From: Acidaminobacter hydrogenoformans DSM 2784
GTDB lineage: Bacteria; Bacillota; Clostridia; Peptostreptococcales; Acidaminobacteraceae
NCBI RefSeq assembly: GCF_900103005.1
Contig: NZ_FMWL01000001.1
Span: 62,001-126,000, forward strand
DNA: 64,000 nucleotides
Reading direction: 5' to 3'
In this document: positions 1-9,262 of the stretch, piece after piece
Position numbering within the stretch: the first letter of the stretch is position 1
Layout of the letters: each line of letters opens with the position of its first letter
Program-made: the position numbers and the translations under genes
Notes under the pieces: model-generated
What the model was told of the DNA's origin: nothing
Seen by the model: only the letters and a program-made list of their open reading frames with translations
Databases searched by the model: none

Positions 1-1403
1 TTCGCCAGGATCGCAAAAATTCCGACGTTTCCGATGAATTTGCCAAGAATAAAAGAACTGCAAAATGCGATTGTGATTGGGATCGTCATGATTGTTATTT
101 CTTTCCAGAAACGAGGGATGTTCAAATTAATTTTTTTATAATAATAGACATTCATGATCACAGTACTGAGAATAAGGGCCAGGGCGATGCCTGAGGCACA
201 CCCCAGGCCGCCGAATCTTTTACCAAGGGGAATGCTCACTAAAATATTCATCAATGCAATGAAAACAAACAAAACCGAGCGGAATCTCTGTTTGTTTTGC
301 GCCTGCAAAATGCCAATACCTGTATTCTGGATCAGAGGAAAGGTGACTGGAATCATGATGAAGCATGCGATAAGAAACGCACGTTCATACCCCGGACCGG
401 CCCATAGATTAATGAAGGACTGTCCAACCAGCAGAAACCCGCCCAAGATATAGCCAATCAGTATGTATTGGATTCTCCCTACCTTTATGAACATCTCCGA
501 AAAATCTTGATCCGTTGCCCCCTTGGCAAACATAGCTGTCAATCTCGGCAGCAGTACCCAGGAAATCGCTGTTGAGAACTCCAAATAATAATTGTTGAGC
601 TGGATCGCCACGGAATAGACCGCCACCGCAACAGTTCCCGATACCACACCCAAAATGAGTTGACCTGCATGCCAGGTCATCCTATCAACTATTAGATTGA
701 GAAATCCATAAAATGAAAATACTGAGATTTCGCTAAGGAGTCCCAGATCGAACTTACCAAAATGAACCTTCACCTTAAGTTTTGTGAGACAATACCACAT
801 ATTAATCGTGAGCAACCATATATTTAGAACGGTCGCCACAACAACCATGCCTATAGCCCGGTAGCCAAAAATGAGCAGCGGAATCATAATGCACGGACTG
901 ATGATAACTTTGATAATGCTGACAACTTTAGAAAACACAAATTCCTCATAGGCAACGACAATTGAATTGAAAATACCCAGAGGAAATGAAACTGCCAGAT
1001 TAAATGTCATCAACAAGAACAAGATTTTTATTCTTTCAACTTCAATAGCTGTCATTTTTTCAGAAAACATGTACTCTGCGTTCAAATATAAGATGATTCC
1101 TGCAACAGCTGCGATAATCCCAATGCATGTGTAAACTATAAAAAATATGCCATTGAGGTTGTATTCATTCTCTTTATCGTCAAGTGTCCGATATATTGCA
1201 GTAAATCGGACGACTGCATGGCCTAATCCAAAATCAAGAATTGTTAAATATCCCACAACAGATGCAGCAAGTGAATAGAGGCCAAACTCCGACTGACCCA
1301 TTTTATATAGAAGGAATGGCGTATAGAGCAAACTGACTAAGGTATTGAGTAAGAGAGACAGTAAGGATAAGGTTACCCCTGCTTTGATCTGATCCTTCTT
1401 CAA
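1..1403 (-). CDS. Wzx-type polysaccharide flippase (3' end beyond window)
   Basis: About 467 codons are visible and no stop is reached before the left edge, so the C-terminus is missing. The product is a very hydrophobic multi-helix protein of the oligosaccharide flippase (MOP/RfbX-Wzx) type. Such proteins move undecaprenyl-linked repeat units across the cytoplasmic membrane. The start is taken as a TTG (1403-1401) because a near-perfect AGGAGGTGA lies 7 bases upstream; the first residues read MKKDQIKAGVTLSLLSLLLNT, followed by typical amphipathic and membrane segments. It is the last visible gene of the minus-strand polysaccharide cluster, about 37 bp after the pyruvyl transferase. The family call rests on hydropathy pattern and context, not on a database match. 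Confidence 0.85.
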   Translation of the reverse strand, partial: MKKDQIKAGVTLSLLSLLLNTLVSLLYTPFLLYKMGQSEFGLYSLAASVVGYLTILDFGLGHAVVRFTAIYRTLDDKENEYNLNGIFFIVYTCIGIIAAVAGIILYLNAEYMFSEKMTAIEVERIKILFLLMTFNLAVSFPLGIFNSIVVAYEEFVFSKVVSIIKVIISPCIMIPLLIFGYRAIGMVVVATVLNIWLLTINMWYCLTKLKVKVHFGKFDLGLLSEISVFSFYGFLNLIVDRMTWHAGQLILGVVSGTVAVAVYSVAIQLNNYYLEFSTAISWVLLPRLTAMFAKGATDQDFSEMFIKVGRIQYILIGYILGGFLLVGQSFINLWAGPGYERAFLIACFIMIPVTFPLIQNTGIGILQAQNKQRFRSVLFVFIALMNILVSIPLGKRFGGLGCASGIALALILSTVIMNVYYYKKINLNIPRFWKEITIMTIPITIAFCSSFILGKFIGNVGIFAILA

Positions 1404-1440
1404 GATAACCTCACCTCCTTGAAAACCACCTCATCGAAGC

Positions 1441-2622
1441 CTATAGATCGCGGATGCTTTCGAGCGCATTGAATATGCTTCTTATGGCCACCGCGTTATT
1501 GATACTCATTTTTTCTTCTATTTGTTCGTATTCAGCTTCTATCTTATGGATCAATTCAACGAATTTTTCTTTCATTTCATTGTAATTCAAATACCTGACA
1601 TCAATAATATAATCGCCCAACCCATAACGCCCATCAATGATGCCCCAATATTTGGAACTGTATGAAAGGGCTATGGCAGGAATGACACATTGTATGGAGG
1701 AAATCACAGGATGCATCCTGCTGGAAACCACAAATAAGGACTCCTGAATTAAATCCCGAACTTCATATGGGTATAATTCATCTGTTTTAGCCAAAATGCG
1801 TTCCGGATACTTCTCATTTAAAAGATTAAAAAGCTCTTTGACAATAACACGATCATCCACGTGTGGCGGCTTCAACACATGAGCAAGCAAAATTAGTTTT
1901 TTATCAGGATATCTGTTCAAGATAATATCAGCCATGAAACAGTTGAAATCTATCCAACTGTCCCGGTCACCCTCCTTTGCATACCGATAAATCAATTCAC
2001 TTGGACAATAAGTTATGTATTGCTTCAGCTTTTCCCTCGCTTTCTGTTTTGATAGTGGCAGAAGAGCGAGATCATCTGTCATGCTGATGTTCTTTAAGCC
2101 CATATCCTTTAAATAACTAAATGTGATTTCGTCCCTGGGATAAATCTGGTCCAACCTACCCAAAATGTGCTTCATAAGAGATACTCTGAAAGAATGATAA
2201 GGGCCCATGGTCTGTCCTAGTAAAACCACCCTGATGCCTTGCCGCTTTAAAAAACTGAACCTCAAAGCGTTGATCACAGGATCTTTCCAACCATAGTCCT
2301 CAGTAAAATCATCACCACCAAGAACAACCACCAGGTCAATTTTCCTGGCAAAATCAGAAACCAAATTTATAAATCTCATCTCAGAAAGCAAATAATCGTA
2401 TTTATTAAGCGGTCTTATGAATAGTGAGTTAACAGCAGTAGGGTATATTTCCTCTATTCCGGTGGCAGTTCTTAGCCTTTGGATATTTATGTCATCTTCT
2501 GTTTCAACATAGTAATGGTGAGATGCATTAGTCACCTCATTGAAATATCTGATAAAGTTTTCGCCCATCATCATAGAGCCATAGTTGAAGGTATTTGAAC
2601 AGTGGCAAACATAAATATTCAC
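1441..2622 (-). CDS. Polysaccharide pyruvyl transferase family protein
   Basis: Predicted 393 aa. The family adds ketal-linked pyruvate to sugars of extracellular polysaccharides or cell-wall polymers, with phosphoenolpyruvate as donor. Visible hallmarks are an N-terminal NIYVCHCSNTFNYGSMMMG stretch, VVVLGGDDF in the middle, LLGQTMGPY, and the C-terminal SSRMHPVI segment, the usual conserved patch of the family. A longer frame reaches back to 2838 inside the preceding glycosyltransferase, but I chose the GTG at 2622-2620. It lies just after the upstream stop codon and has AAGAAGGTG 6 bases before it. It sits between a GT2 gene and the flippase, so it probably decorates the repeat unit. The acceptor sugar cannot be told. 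Confidence 0.8.
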   Translation of the reverse strand: MNIYVCHCSNTFNYGSMMMGENFIRYFNEVTNASHHYYVETEDDINIQRLRTATGIEEIYPTAVNSLFIRPLNKYDYLLSEMRFINLVSDFARKIDLVVVLGGDDFTEDYGWKDPVINALRFSFLKRQGIRVVLLGQTMGPYHSFRVSLMKHILGRLDQIYPRDEITFSYLKDMGLKNISMTDDLALLPLSKQKAREKLKQYITYCPSELIYRYAKEGDRDSWIDFNCFMADIILNRYPDKKLILLAHVLKPPHVDDRVIVKELFNLLNEKYPERILAKTDELYPYEVRDLIQESLFVVSSRMHPVISSIQCVIPAIALSYSSKYWGIIDGRYGLGDYIIDVRYLNYNEMKEKFVELIHKIEAEYEQIEEKMSINNAVAIRSIFNALESIRDL

Positions 2623-2639
2623 ATCCCGCACCTTCTTCC

Positions 2640-3650
2640 TTATCCCGAGATTCTTCGCTTTAGAATGACTGTATTTGCGTAAAGATTCGGCGAAATCAGA
2701 TAAAGAACACATTTGATCCAGATCTTTTTCTTTTCTCTGCTGTAGGATCGGAGCGACTTGGTGATACCAGGTATTAACTCTGGATATCTTTTGTCTATTT
2801 CGTCCAAAAGGGACCCAATCTCTGTATCCACCATACACGAATCCAAGATGTTGAAAAAGTTTTCCGTCAACTCCTGATTCTTGATAAGAGCTGCTATTCT
2901 GATCAACTCCGCGTTATGACTCTCCTCGAGATAATAGCATGCCCGTTTTAGCGCATCTAAAGCATCGAACTTATTGAGATGACCGCTGGTGCTTATTGAG
3001 CCCTTACGTTGAACGTAAAAAGCCAAGACCTCATTCAAAAATATGACACTGCTTGCTTTCGAAAGCGCCTTGATTGTGAATTCTTGATCCTCTCCGTTTG
3101 TGCAGCCGACCGTATAGAAAAGTGGACAGCTCTCAAGGAGCTGCTTTCGAAATGCCGCACTGCCAGTACAGATCCATAGGGTTCTGGACAAAAAAATCTT
3201 TTCCAAAGTCTTAATTCCATCCATTTTTTCTAAAATATGTTCAAATTTATTAAAATACTTCTCTAATGACAAGCCACGCTCATCAACCAAATCATATCCC
3301 CAGCATAATACATCAGGCTTCTGATTTTTCAATACTGAATAGATACTCTTAACCAAATAGTCTGCAATGTAATCATCCCCATCCAAAAAAAGGATATAAT
3401 CTCCCGACGACTCCAACAGTCCAGTGTTTCTCGCATCGCTGACTCCGCCGTTTTTCTTTGAAATGATCTTGAATTCACCTTGAAAATTACCCCGCAGTGT
3501 TTCTTGAATGACTTCAAGCGTTCCATCATTCGAACCATCATTGACGACAATCAATTCAAACCGCTGCTCCGTTTGATCGAGCACAGACCTTAAGGTTTTT
3601 GCAATATATGCCTCGACATTGTATGCACTGATCACGATACTGAGCTTCAT
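2640..3650 (-). CDS. Family 2 glycosyltransferase
   Basis: 336 aa, GT-A fold glycosyltransferase that should add one sugar to the lipid-linked repeat unit at the inner face of the membrane. The N-terminus MKLSIVISAYNVEAYI is the classic GT2 nucleotide-binding start, followed by VVNDGSNDGT near residue 37, DARNTGL near residue 72 and the metal-binding FLDGDDY near residue 90. The C-terminal third is less conserved. The next gene begins 17 bases after its stop. Donor and acceptor sugars cannot be inferred. Confidence 0.9.
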   Translation of the reverse strand: MKLSIVISAYNVEAYIAKTLRSVLDQTEQRFELIVVNDGSNDGTLEVIQETLRGNFQGEFKIISKKNGGVSDARNTGLLESSGDYILFLDGDDYIADYLVKSIYSVLKNQKPDVLCWGYDLVDERGLSLEKYFNKFEHILEKMDGIKTLEKIFLSRTLWICTGSAAFRKQLLESCPLFYTVGCTNGEDQEFTIKALSKASSVIFLNEVLAFYVQRKGSISTSGHLNKFDALDALKRACYYLEESHNAELIRIAALIKNQELTENFFNILDSCMVDTEIGSLLDEIDKRYPELIPGITKSLRSYSREKKKIWIKCVLYLISPNLYANTVILKRRISG

Positions 3651-3820
3651 TTTGATCCTTCTTTCCGAAAATCTTCCGCTCTGTAATGGTATATGTGGTT
3701 TTTGCCTTTTTCAGCATATTGAGACTTACCGTATGCTCACGGATATTATGACAGAAAACTTTAATTGAAAAGCCTCCTGTAAAGATATCTTTGCCCCAAT
3801 CTAATATCGAGTCCGTGATA
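3651..3820 (-). other. Intergenic stretch with an unassigned open frame
   Basis: On the minus strand one frame stays open from just after the preceding stop through this gap and into the start of the GT2 gene (roughly 75 codons, containing WGKDIFTGGFSIKVF and a later Lys-rich part). It has no convincing start codon with a ribosome binding site. It may be a remnant C-terminus of a neighbouring gene after a frameshift, or chance. No terminator or promoter is evident. Confidence 0.35.
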
Positions 3821-4735
3821 TTAATGTCGAGACCTTAATGTTTTCTTAATCACAGAATACAACCTTGGCAGCATCTCCAATGTTCGATTGATACTGAATC
3901 CGTTTATTTCAACATCAATCACTTCCCAATTTTCAGAACGGTTGTATGTGTGCACTCCGGTTACTCTTACATTTTTATCGAGCTTCAGATCTTTTACGCC
4001 GATCACTTTATATTCCTTTTCTTCGTAGGCATCCTCAGTGAACTTCAAAATTTCATTGAAAATTATAGCCTCACCATAAACTCTTGTGTTCAATTGAGAC
4101 GGCCGAAACCAGACGCCATTGAGTTTAAACAGATTCCCCGCCGGTCTCTTCCGGCCATTCGGATCATCAATTCTTGCTATGATCTTATTTGACGCTTCTG
4201 TTAAATTGAGAATCATCAATTCTCCCCTGTTGAAGATCTGCCAAATGTAAGTCAAGAGTGTCAAATTACCGGCTGTAATACTGTAAACCGTATTGTCCAC
4301 CACCGCAATTTGATTCAAGATCACTTTTTCCTTTTCCCATTGATATGGGAAATCGACAGCACGATATCTTGCAATTTCATTCGCATCCTTTGTTTCCGGT
4401 ATAAGGTACCAGTTTTCATTCTCTTTAAAAACGCATGGGTATGACAAGTGATGTGACTCCTCAATGACAATACGAATTTCCCCAATCCCATCGCCGAAAA
4501 TTTCCCTGCAGCCTAACAGACCTTTCCTCTTATAACGATCAAATGCTTCAAAGAAAACAAAGGTTCTCCCACCCTCTTCGACTACAAAAGGATCAGCACA
4601 CCAGTATCGGAACGCATTGCCGAGAACTGTATAAGGAGGCGTATTGAAATCCCATGGGGCTCCCTCAGTTTTTCTTCGGTAGGCAATAGCCCATTCAGAT
4701 ACCTTGACTTTTAATGCCATATTCCTAAGATTCAT
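3821..4735 (-). CDS. Beta-propeller protein resembling the glucosamine inositolphosphorylceramide transferase N-domain
   Basis: 304 aa, no signal peptide or membrane helix. The sequence WCADPFVVEEGGRTFVFFEAFD, ESHHLSYPCVFKENENWYLIPE and the later PAGNLFKLNGVWFRPSQ resemble the five-bladed propeller found in glycoside hydrolase clans and in the N-domain of glucosamine inositolphosphorylceramide transferase-like bacterial proteins. These are common in polysaccharide clusters and are thought to transfer or modify sugars. The reaction here is unknown. The start ATG has GAGGG a few bases upstream and lies about 29 bp after the polymerase gene, so it belongs to the same transcript. Assignment is from remembered motif style; moderate certainty. 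Confidence 0.65.
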   Translation of the reverse strand: MNLRNMALKVKVSEWAIAYRRKTEGAPWDFNTPPYTVLGNAFRYWCADPFVVEEGGRTFVFFEAFDRYKRKGLLGCREIFGDGIGEIRIVIEESHHLSYPCVFKENENWYLIPETKDANEIARYRAVDFPYQWEKEKVILNQIAVVDNTVYSITAGNLTLLTYIWQIFNRGELMILNLTEASNKIIARIDDPNGRKRPAGNLFKLNGVWFRPSQLNTRVYGEAIIFNEILKFTEDAYEEKEYKVIGVKDLKLDKNVRVTGVHTYNRSENWEVIDVEINGFSINRTLEMLPRLYSVIKKTLRSRH

Positions 4736-4764
4736 AGCGACCCTCTGCTTTCATAGGAAATACG

Positions 4765-5916
4765 TTAACTTTTTTCCACCACGTTCTTTTTTGTGGAAAT
4801 AGTCAATAAACACATCATGAAAATGAGCCAAATCAGTTTAAAATATGAATATGCTGTCAAGGTTAGCATAGCCGTAAAAGCCCCTGCCATCCCTCCAATA
4901 AAGATCGGTCCGTTTTGAAAAGCTTTTCGTACCAACTCAATAAGGAAATTGACAAATAGAATTAATCCCAAAATCCCACCATCCATTAAGGCTTGCAGGA
5001 AGTGATTGTGCATGGTATCTCTCATGAAGGTAATGCCGAATGGACCATATCCCAAAAAAACTCTCATTGTTCCGGAAAAAATATCGTTCAATGCCATCAT
5101 CCAAATATCTGTCCGCCCGCTGCCTCTGTCCTCCAACATCGATTTTAACTGAAACCGTTCCAGAACCGGCTGAGGTAAATTCGGTAAAAACAGATATTGA
5201 AAAGCCAAAATTAAAACTGCCGTGAGGAGTACGAGAAGTATGACTTTCTTCAATGAAATTGATGTGGAAACGATCCAGGAAGTTGCCACGACTGCAACTC
5301 CAGATAATAACCCACCTCGTGATCCCGTCATAAGAATGCAATAAAATATCGCCAGAATAATAGTGATGTAGCAAATCATCTTAATCTTAGATGGGCGATT
5401 GAACAAACGAACCATGAGAATCGCCAATGTCATGAAAAAGTAAGCACAAAACTCATTTGGATCTGCGGTTCCAGATCTCAACAAAATTGTGGTTCTTCCC
5501 CCATAATCATATTGTTGCCCGGCACCGCCAAAAAAAAGCAGCAAGCAAATGAGGGAAACCAGGATCCAGGCAAATTCAATAGTCCGAATGTCGTCATCAT
5601 GCAACTCAATCTGAGTTAAAACAAAGGATATTATTAAGACCTGTAACAGACCGATAGCTGTTGAAAGGCTTGATTCAAAATTGCTTGACCAAAAGATACT
5701 GATGAATGTATATGCCACGTAAGCCGCCCATGCGACAAACAACCGATTGTTGTATTTAATGGCTATATTATCGCTGTAAAGAAGAGCTAAACTTGTCGTC
5801 AATATGGCGATACTGCTCATTTTCATAGCAGATCCGATTAAAGGAATTTCGACCATGTTCAACGGTACGATCAGAATATAAATAAAAATAAGATAAACAT
5901 GAAGCTTATGCTTCAT
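4765..5916 (-). CDS. Wzy-like O-antigen/polysaccharide polymerase or ligase
   Basis: Predicted 383 aa polytopic membrane protein with roughly ten hydrophobic segments and a large extracytoplasmic loop in the second half. This layout is typical of the Wzy/WaaL (O-antigen ligase) superfamily. The region GSRGGLLSGVAVVATS and the downstream GYGPFGITFMRDTMHNHFLQ match the conserved surroundings of this family (Arg and His-Asn-His-Phe). It should polymerise flipped repeat units outside the cell. An upstream in-frame ATG (5991) would overlap the preceding gene by 65 bp; I prefer the ATG at 5916, which follows that gene's stop after 10 bases, although its ribosome binding site is weak. Confidence 0.8.
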   Translation of the reverse strand: MKHKLHVYLIFIYILIVPLNMVEIPLIGSAMKMSSIAILTTSLALLYSDNIAIKYNNRLFVAWAAYVAYTFISIFWSSNFESSLSTAIGLLQVLIISFVLTQIELHDDDIRTIEFAWILVSLICLLLFFGGAGQQYDYGGRTTILLRSGTADPNEFCAYFFMTLAILMVRLFNRPSKIKMICYITIILAIFYCILMTGSRGGLLSGVAVVATSWIVSTSISLKKVILLVLLTAVLILAFQYLFLPNLPQPVLERFQLKSMLEDRGSGRTDIWMMALNDIFSGTMRVFLGYGPFGITFMRDTMHNHFLQALMDGGILGLILFVNFLIELVRKAFQNGPIFIGGMAGAFTAMLTLTAYSYFKLIWLIFMMCLLTISTKKNVVEKS

Positions 5917-5926
5917 TGTGCTGATT

Positions 5927-7054
5927 TCATCCGATTGGACCGCTCTGTTCAATATTGACATGAGCATCATCCCCATCATATAGCTTTTCATACTGTTTAA
6001 CGCATTTCATAATGTCCAGTTCCAGCGCCCGTTTTCTTGAGGCTTTACCCATTTCTTGCCTTAGCTCCACATTTTCGATCAGTTTTATCATGGATTGTGA
6101 TAACGCTTCCACATCACCAACCGGCGACAGCAATCCATTGATCCCATCCTTGACAATGTCCACGACCCCCCCGGCCTTCGTAGTGATAATAGGAAGTTCG
6201 CACGCCATAGCCTCAAGTACGGATAAAGGCAGTCCTTCCGTATCAGATGACATAACATAAATATCGGCTTTATTCAAATAATTAGCGACACTATCAGAAA
6301 TGCCCAAAATATGGATTTTGTTCTGCAAACCATACCCGGAAATTTGCAGTTCAAGCTCGCGTCTCAGTTCTCCATCCCCAATAATTGTCAGATGTATGTT
6401 TGGATGGTGGACTTCCGCTTTGGCAAAGGCTTCAATCATTAACTTGTGATTTTTGATTTGATATAAGATTCCGGTCGTTACAAATTCAACCTCAGCTTTC
6501 GGATTTGATCTGAATTTTGCCTGAAATAGTTGAGTGTCCACACCATTATATATGCAAGTTATTTTATCAAATGGGATTTTGTAGTCAGTTGAGATGGTAC
6601 TTCTGACGAATTCGCAAATTGCTACAGGCTTGAATTTCAATATTTTAAAGGCAACACTGTGCAATAATTTTTTAAACCCTTGTCCACTTAAACTCGCTAC
6701 ATTATGAAAGGTAAATATTCTTGTCTCCGTCGCGAAAGCCGCTGCGAAAAACATGATATAAAGTAAGGAATTAAGATTGGCATGAACGATATCCGGTCTT
6801 TTAGCGCGAAATAATCTGTAAATGTTTCCAGCGGTGTGAAGTTTGTTGTCTCCCTTCAAATCAACAATTTCAATTTGATGCTCATTCAGAACAGACAGAA
6901 ACCGATTGGGTGTGACCCCTTCAGGGAAAATTCCTGAAACAGCGCCCACATATACCTGGTACTTCTCTGGATCCAGATATACTGCAAGGTCTACAACAAA
7001 TTTCTCAGCGCCGCCTGTTGTCAGTGTCGGAATAAACAAGATCACTCTTTTCAT
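5927..7054 (-). CDS. Family 4 glycosyltransferase
   Basis: Predicted 375 aa GT-B glycosyltransferase. N-terminal LTTGGAEKFVVDLA, central CIYNGVDTQLF and the C-terminal EX7E region SDTEGLPLSVLEAMACELPIIT identify the GT4 family, which uses nucleotide-sugar donors with retention of configuration. The start is placed at the ATG beginning MKRVILFIP (7054) because GAGAGGTG lies 6-7 bases before it; a longer frame to 7090 lacks such a site. It overlaps the end of the preceding glycosyltransferase by 50 bp. One of at least four glycosyltransferases in the cluster. Confidence 0.9.
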   Translation of the reverse strand: MKRVILFIPTLTTGGAEKFVVDLAVYLDPEKYQVYVGAVSGIFPEGVTPNRFLSVLNEHQIEIVDLKGDNKLHTAGNIYRLFRAKRPDIVHANLNSLLYIMFFAAAFATETRIFTFHNVASLSGQGFKKLLHSVAFKILKFKPVAICEFVRSTISTDYKIPFDKITCIYNGVDTQLFQAKFRSNPKAEVEFVTTGILYQIKNHKLMIEAFAKAEVHHPNIHLTIIGDGELRRELELQISGYGLQNKIHILGISDSVANYLNKADIYVMSSDTEGLPLSVLEAMACELPIITTKAGGVVDIVKDGINGLLSPVGDVEALSQSMIKLIENVELRQEMGKASRKRALELDIMKCVKQYEKLYDGDDAHVNIEQSGPIG

Positions 7055-8114
7055 CAGAAGCACCTCTCGAACCTTTTCCGTACAGTTCAAACAAACGGTC
7101 CATTATCAAATCGATCCCATAAGTTTGTTGGACTTTCTGCTTGTTCCAGAGGGACATTTCTATCCTTGTTGATTTATTCTGCAAGAACCTAATGGCCTCT
7201 GCCGCGGCAGCTGCATCATTTACCGGAATGAGTACGCCACCGCTTTTTTCGATCATATCAGGAACGGCTCCCACTGGAGTTGACACTATCGGAAGTCCAC
7301 ATGCCATCGCCTCAAGCACAACGATTGGGAATCCTTCTGTGTGTGAGGGAAAGATAAACAAATCCGCTGCTAACATTTCACTGATAACTTGTTCTTTCGA
7401 AACCTCTCCAATCAAATACAGATTGTCCGGCCTGTCCATTTTTTTAAATGCTTCATCGACAAACCCCAGTAAAGAAAACTGTATTCCCGGAAATAGTTTT
7501 GCGACCTGGTAGATCACATCGCTGCCCTTTGCCTCTTCAACGTGCCCCACATACAAAATTTTATTGATAGAATCCGGAATCTCTTTAACGTTCGTCGTTC
7601 GATTAAAAACCTCTTCAGAAACAAAATTCGGCAGATTGATACTTGTCTTGCCACAATGCTCCAAAACAAATTGCTTCGACTCTGTATTCAAAGTCAGTAC
7701 AACGTCAGAGAAGCTTACAAGCCGCCTGAATAAGAACAGCCGCCACCCCCCTTTTATCCAATGGGGGATATTGCAATGAAAATGAGTAACCAGCCTAATC
7801 CTTTCATGCCTGATCGCTTTTGCGCAGAAGTAGTCCCTTATCAAGCCAAGTCTCCCGCATGCGCTGTTCAAATGAACAAGCTCAATCCTATTTGCTTTTA
7901 ATGCCTTTTTTAGATCCAATAAAATATGGCGCGTTCGCTTCAACTCTTCAAAATAATGAAGTTGATTAAAATTTTTAATCCGCGCCCCAATCACAGCTTC
8001 ATTAACGACATGAATTTGATGCTCTGAAGCTCTATGACTATTGAGGTAACCTTCAGTCCAGCTGGCAATTCCTCCAGGTGGAGGCGGCAACGGAGAGATC
8101 AGAAGTATATTCAC
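7005..8114 (-). CDS. Family 4 glycosyltransferase
   Basis: Predicted 369 aa. The N-terminal ISPLPPPPGGIASWTEG is typical of GT4 enzymes in capsule clusters. The C-terminal SHTEGFPIVVLEAMACGLPIV carries the EX7E donor-site motif, followed by TPVGAVPDMIE. The start is a GTG at 8114-8112 one base after the stop of the UDP-GlcNAc 2-epimerase, with GGGGGAGGG just upstream; the sequence before it reads through the end of that gene. Its position right after the FucNAc pathway genes suggests, but does not show, that it adds the second or third sugar of the repeat. Confidence 0.9.
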   Translation of the reverse strand: MNILLISPLPPPPGGIASWTEGYLNSHRASEHQIHVVNEAVIGARIKNFNQLHYFEELKRTRHILLDLKKALKANRIELVHLNSACGRLGLIRDYFCAKAIRHERIRLVTHFHCNIPHWIKGGWRLFLFRRLVSFSDVVLTLNTESKQFVLEHCGKTSINLPNFVSEEVFNRTTNVKEIPDSINKILYVGHVEEAKGSDVIYQVAKLFPGIQFSLLGFVDEAFKKMDRPDNLYLIGEVSKEQVISEMLAADLFIFPSHTEGFPIVVLEAMACGLPIVSTPVGAVPDMIEKSGGVLIPVNDAAAAAEAIRFLQNKSTRIEMSLWNKQKVQQTYGIDLIMDRLFELYGKGSRGASDEKSDLVYSDTDNRRR

Positions 8115-8115
8115 T

Positions 8116-9258
8116 TCACCCTCCCCCATTCTTCTTCGATTGCCAAACAACACGGTTCACATAATCAGTATAGGATAGGATGATCCTAAGGACTTTCTCC
8201 GAAACATTTGGCATGCAGTAATCTTCAACAGGCCTCAGCGTCTCTTTTCCTTGCTGTTCAAGCACCATTAAACCTTGAAGGATTCTTTCCTTTCGAAGAC
8301 CAACCATCATCACCGACGCTTCCTCCATTGCTTCCGGCCGCTCATGAGCCTGTCGAATATTCAATGCCGGAAATTTTAAAATGCTGGATTCTTCACTGAT
8401 GGTACCGCTGTCACTGAGTACCGCTTTAGCTCCCAATTGAAGCCTTATATAATCGATAAAACCCAGTGGCTTTAAGAGGACAATATGCGAATCAAATGAG
8501 GTGTGCCGGTCTTCGATCAACCTTCGTGTTCTGGGATGTGTGCTGACAATGACAGGTATTCTAAACCTATCTGCGATCGCGTTCAAGCTTTCCACAAGAT
8601 CAGAAAAGTTTTCGTCTGAATTGACGTTTTCCTCCCTATGTGCCGATACCACAAAGTATTGATCTTCCACGAGATTCAGTTTATTTAGAATATTGGATTT
8701 CCCTATTGACTCCAAGTTCGATTGGATGACCTCGAACATGGGACTACCTGTCTTGATTATCCGATCCGCAGGAATCCCTTCTTTCAGCAGATATTCTCGG
8801 GCTATGTCACTATATGTCAGATTGATGTCGGCGATATGATCCACAATCCTGCGATTTGTCTCTTCCGGGACTCTCTGGTCAAAGCACCTGTTTCCCGCTT
8901 CCATATGAAAAATTGGGATATGCCTGCGTTTGGCCGCAATCGCGCACAAGCAGCTGTTGGTATCTCCTAATACGAGAAAGGCCTCTGGCTTAACTTCTTC
9001 AAGGACTTGGTCTATTCGAATCAAAATTTTCCCAATAGTTTCCACAGCCGTACCGGAAGCTGCGTCCAGGAAATAATCCGGTTTTTTTATTGTCAGATCT
9101 TTGAAGAAAATATCGTTCAACTCAAAGTCAAAATTTTGTCCGGTATGAACCAAGGTATGATCAATTACCTCCGAGGCATCCATCTTGTTGATCACCGCAG
9201 ACAGCCTGATAATTTCAGGCCTGGTTCCTACGACCGTCATGACCTTCAGTTTTTTCAT
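8116..9258 (-). CDS. capG: UDP-N-acetylglucosamine 2-epimerase type enzyme of UDP-L-FucNAc synthesis (CapG/FnlC/WbjD)
   Basis: Predicted 380 aa cytosolic enzyme. GTRPEIIRLS at the N-terminus, VHTGQNFDFELNDIFF, VLGDTNSCL, MEAGNRCFDQRVPEETNRR, SAHREENV and SDSGTISEES are the signatures of non-hydrolysing UDP-HexNAc 2-epimerases. GNRCFDQRVPEE and the place directly after capE and capF point to the branch making UDP-L-FucNAc from UDP-L-PneNAc rather than a general WecB. The start ATG (9258) has GGAGG 9 bases upstream; the longer frame to 9408 lies inside capF. This completes a three-gene sugar-nucleotide pathway. Confidence 0.88.
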   Translation of the reverse strand: MKKLKVMTVVGTRPEIIRLSAVINKMDASEVIDHTLVHTGQNFDFELNDIFFKDLTIKKPDYFLDAASGTAVETIGKILIRIDQVLEEVKPEAFLVLGDTNSCLCAIAAKRRHIPIFHMEAGNRCFDQRVPEETNRRIVDHIADINLTYSDIAREYLLKEGIPADRIIKTGSPMFEVIQSNLESIGKSNILNKLNLVEDQYFVVSAHREENVNSDENFSDLVESLNAIADRFRIPVIVSTHPRTRRLIEDRHTSFDSHIVLLKPLGFIDYIRLQLGAKAVLSDSGTISEESSILKFPALNIRQAHERPEAMEEASVMMVGLRKERILQGLMVLEQQGKETLRPVEDYCMPNVSEKVLRIILSYTDYVNRVVWQSKKNGGG

Positions 9259-9262
9259 ATCG

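Noticed and set aside
1441-2838. Longer pyruvyl transferase reading frame starting inside the GT2 gene
   Set aside because: The extra 72 residues lie within the 3' end of the GT2 gene and have no ribosome binding site; the GTG at 2622 has one.
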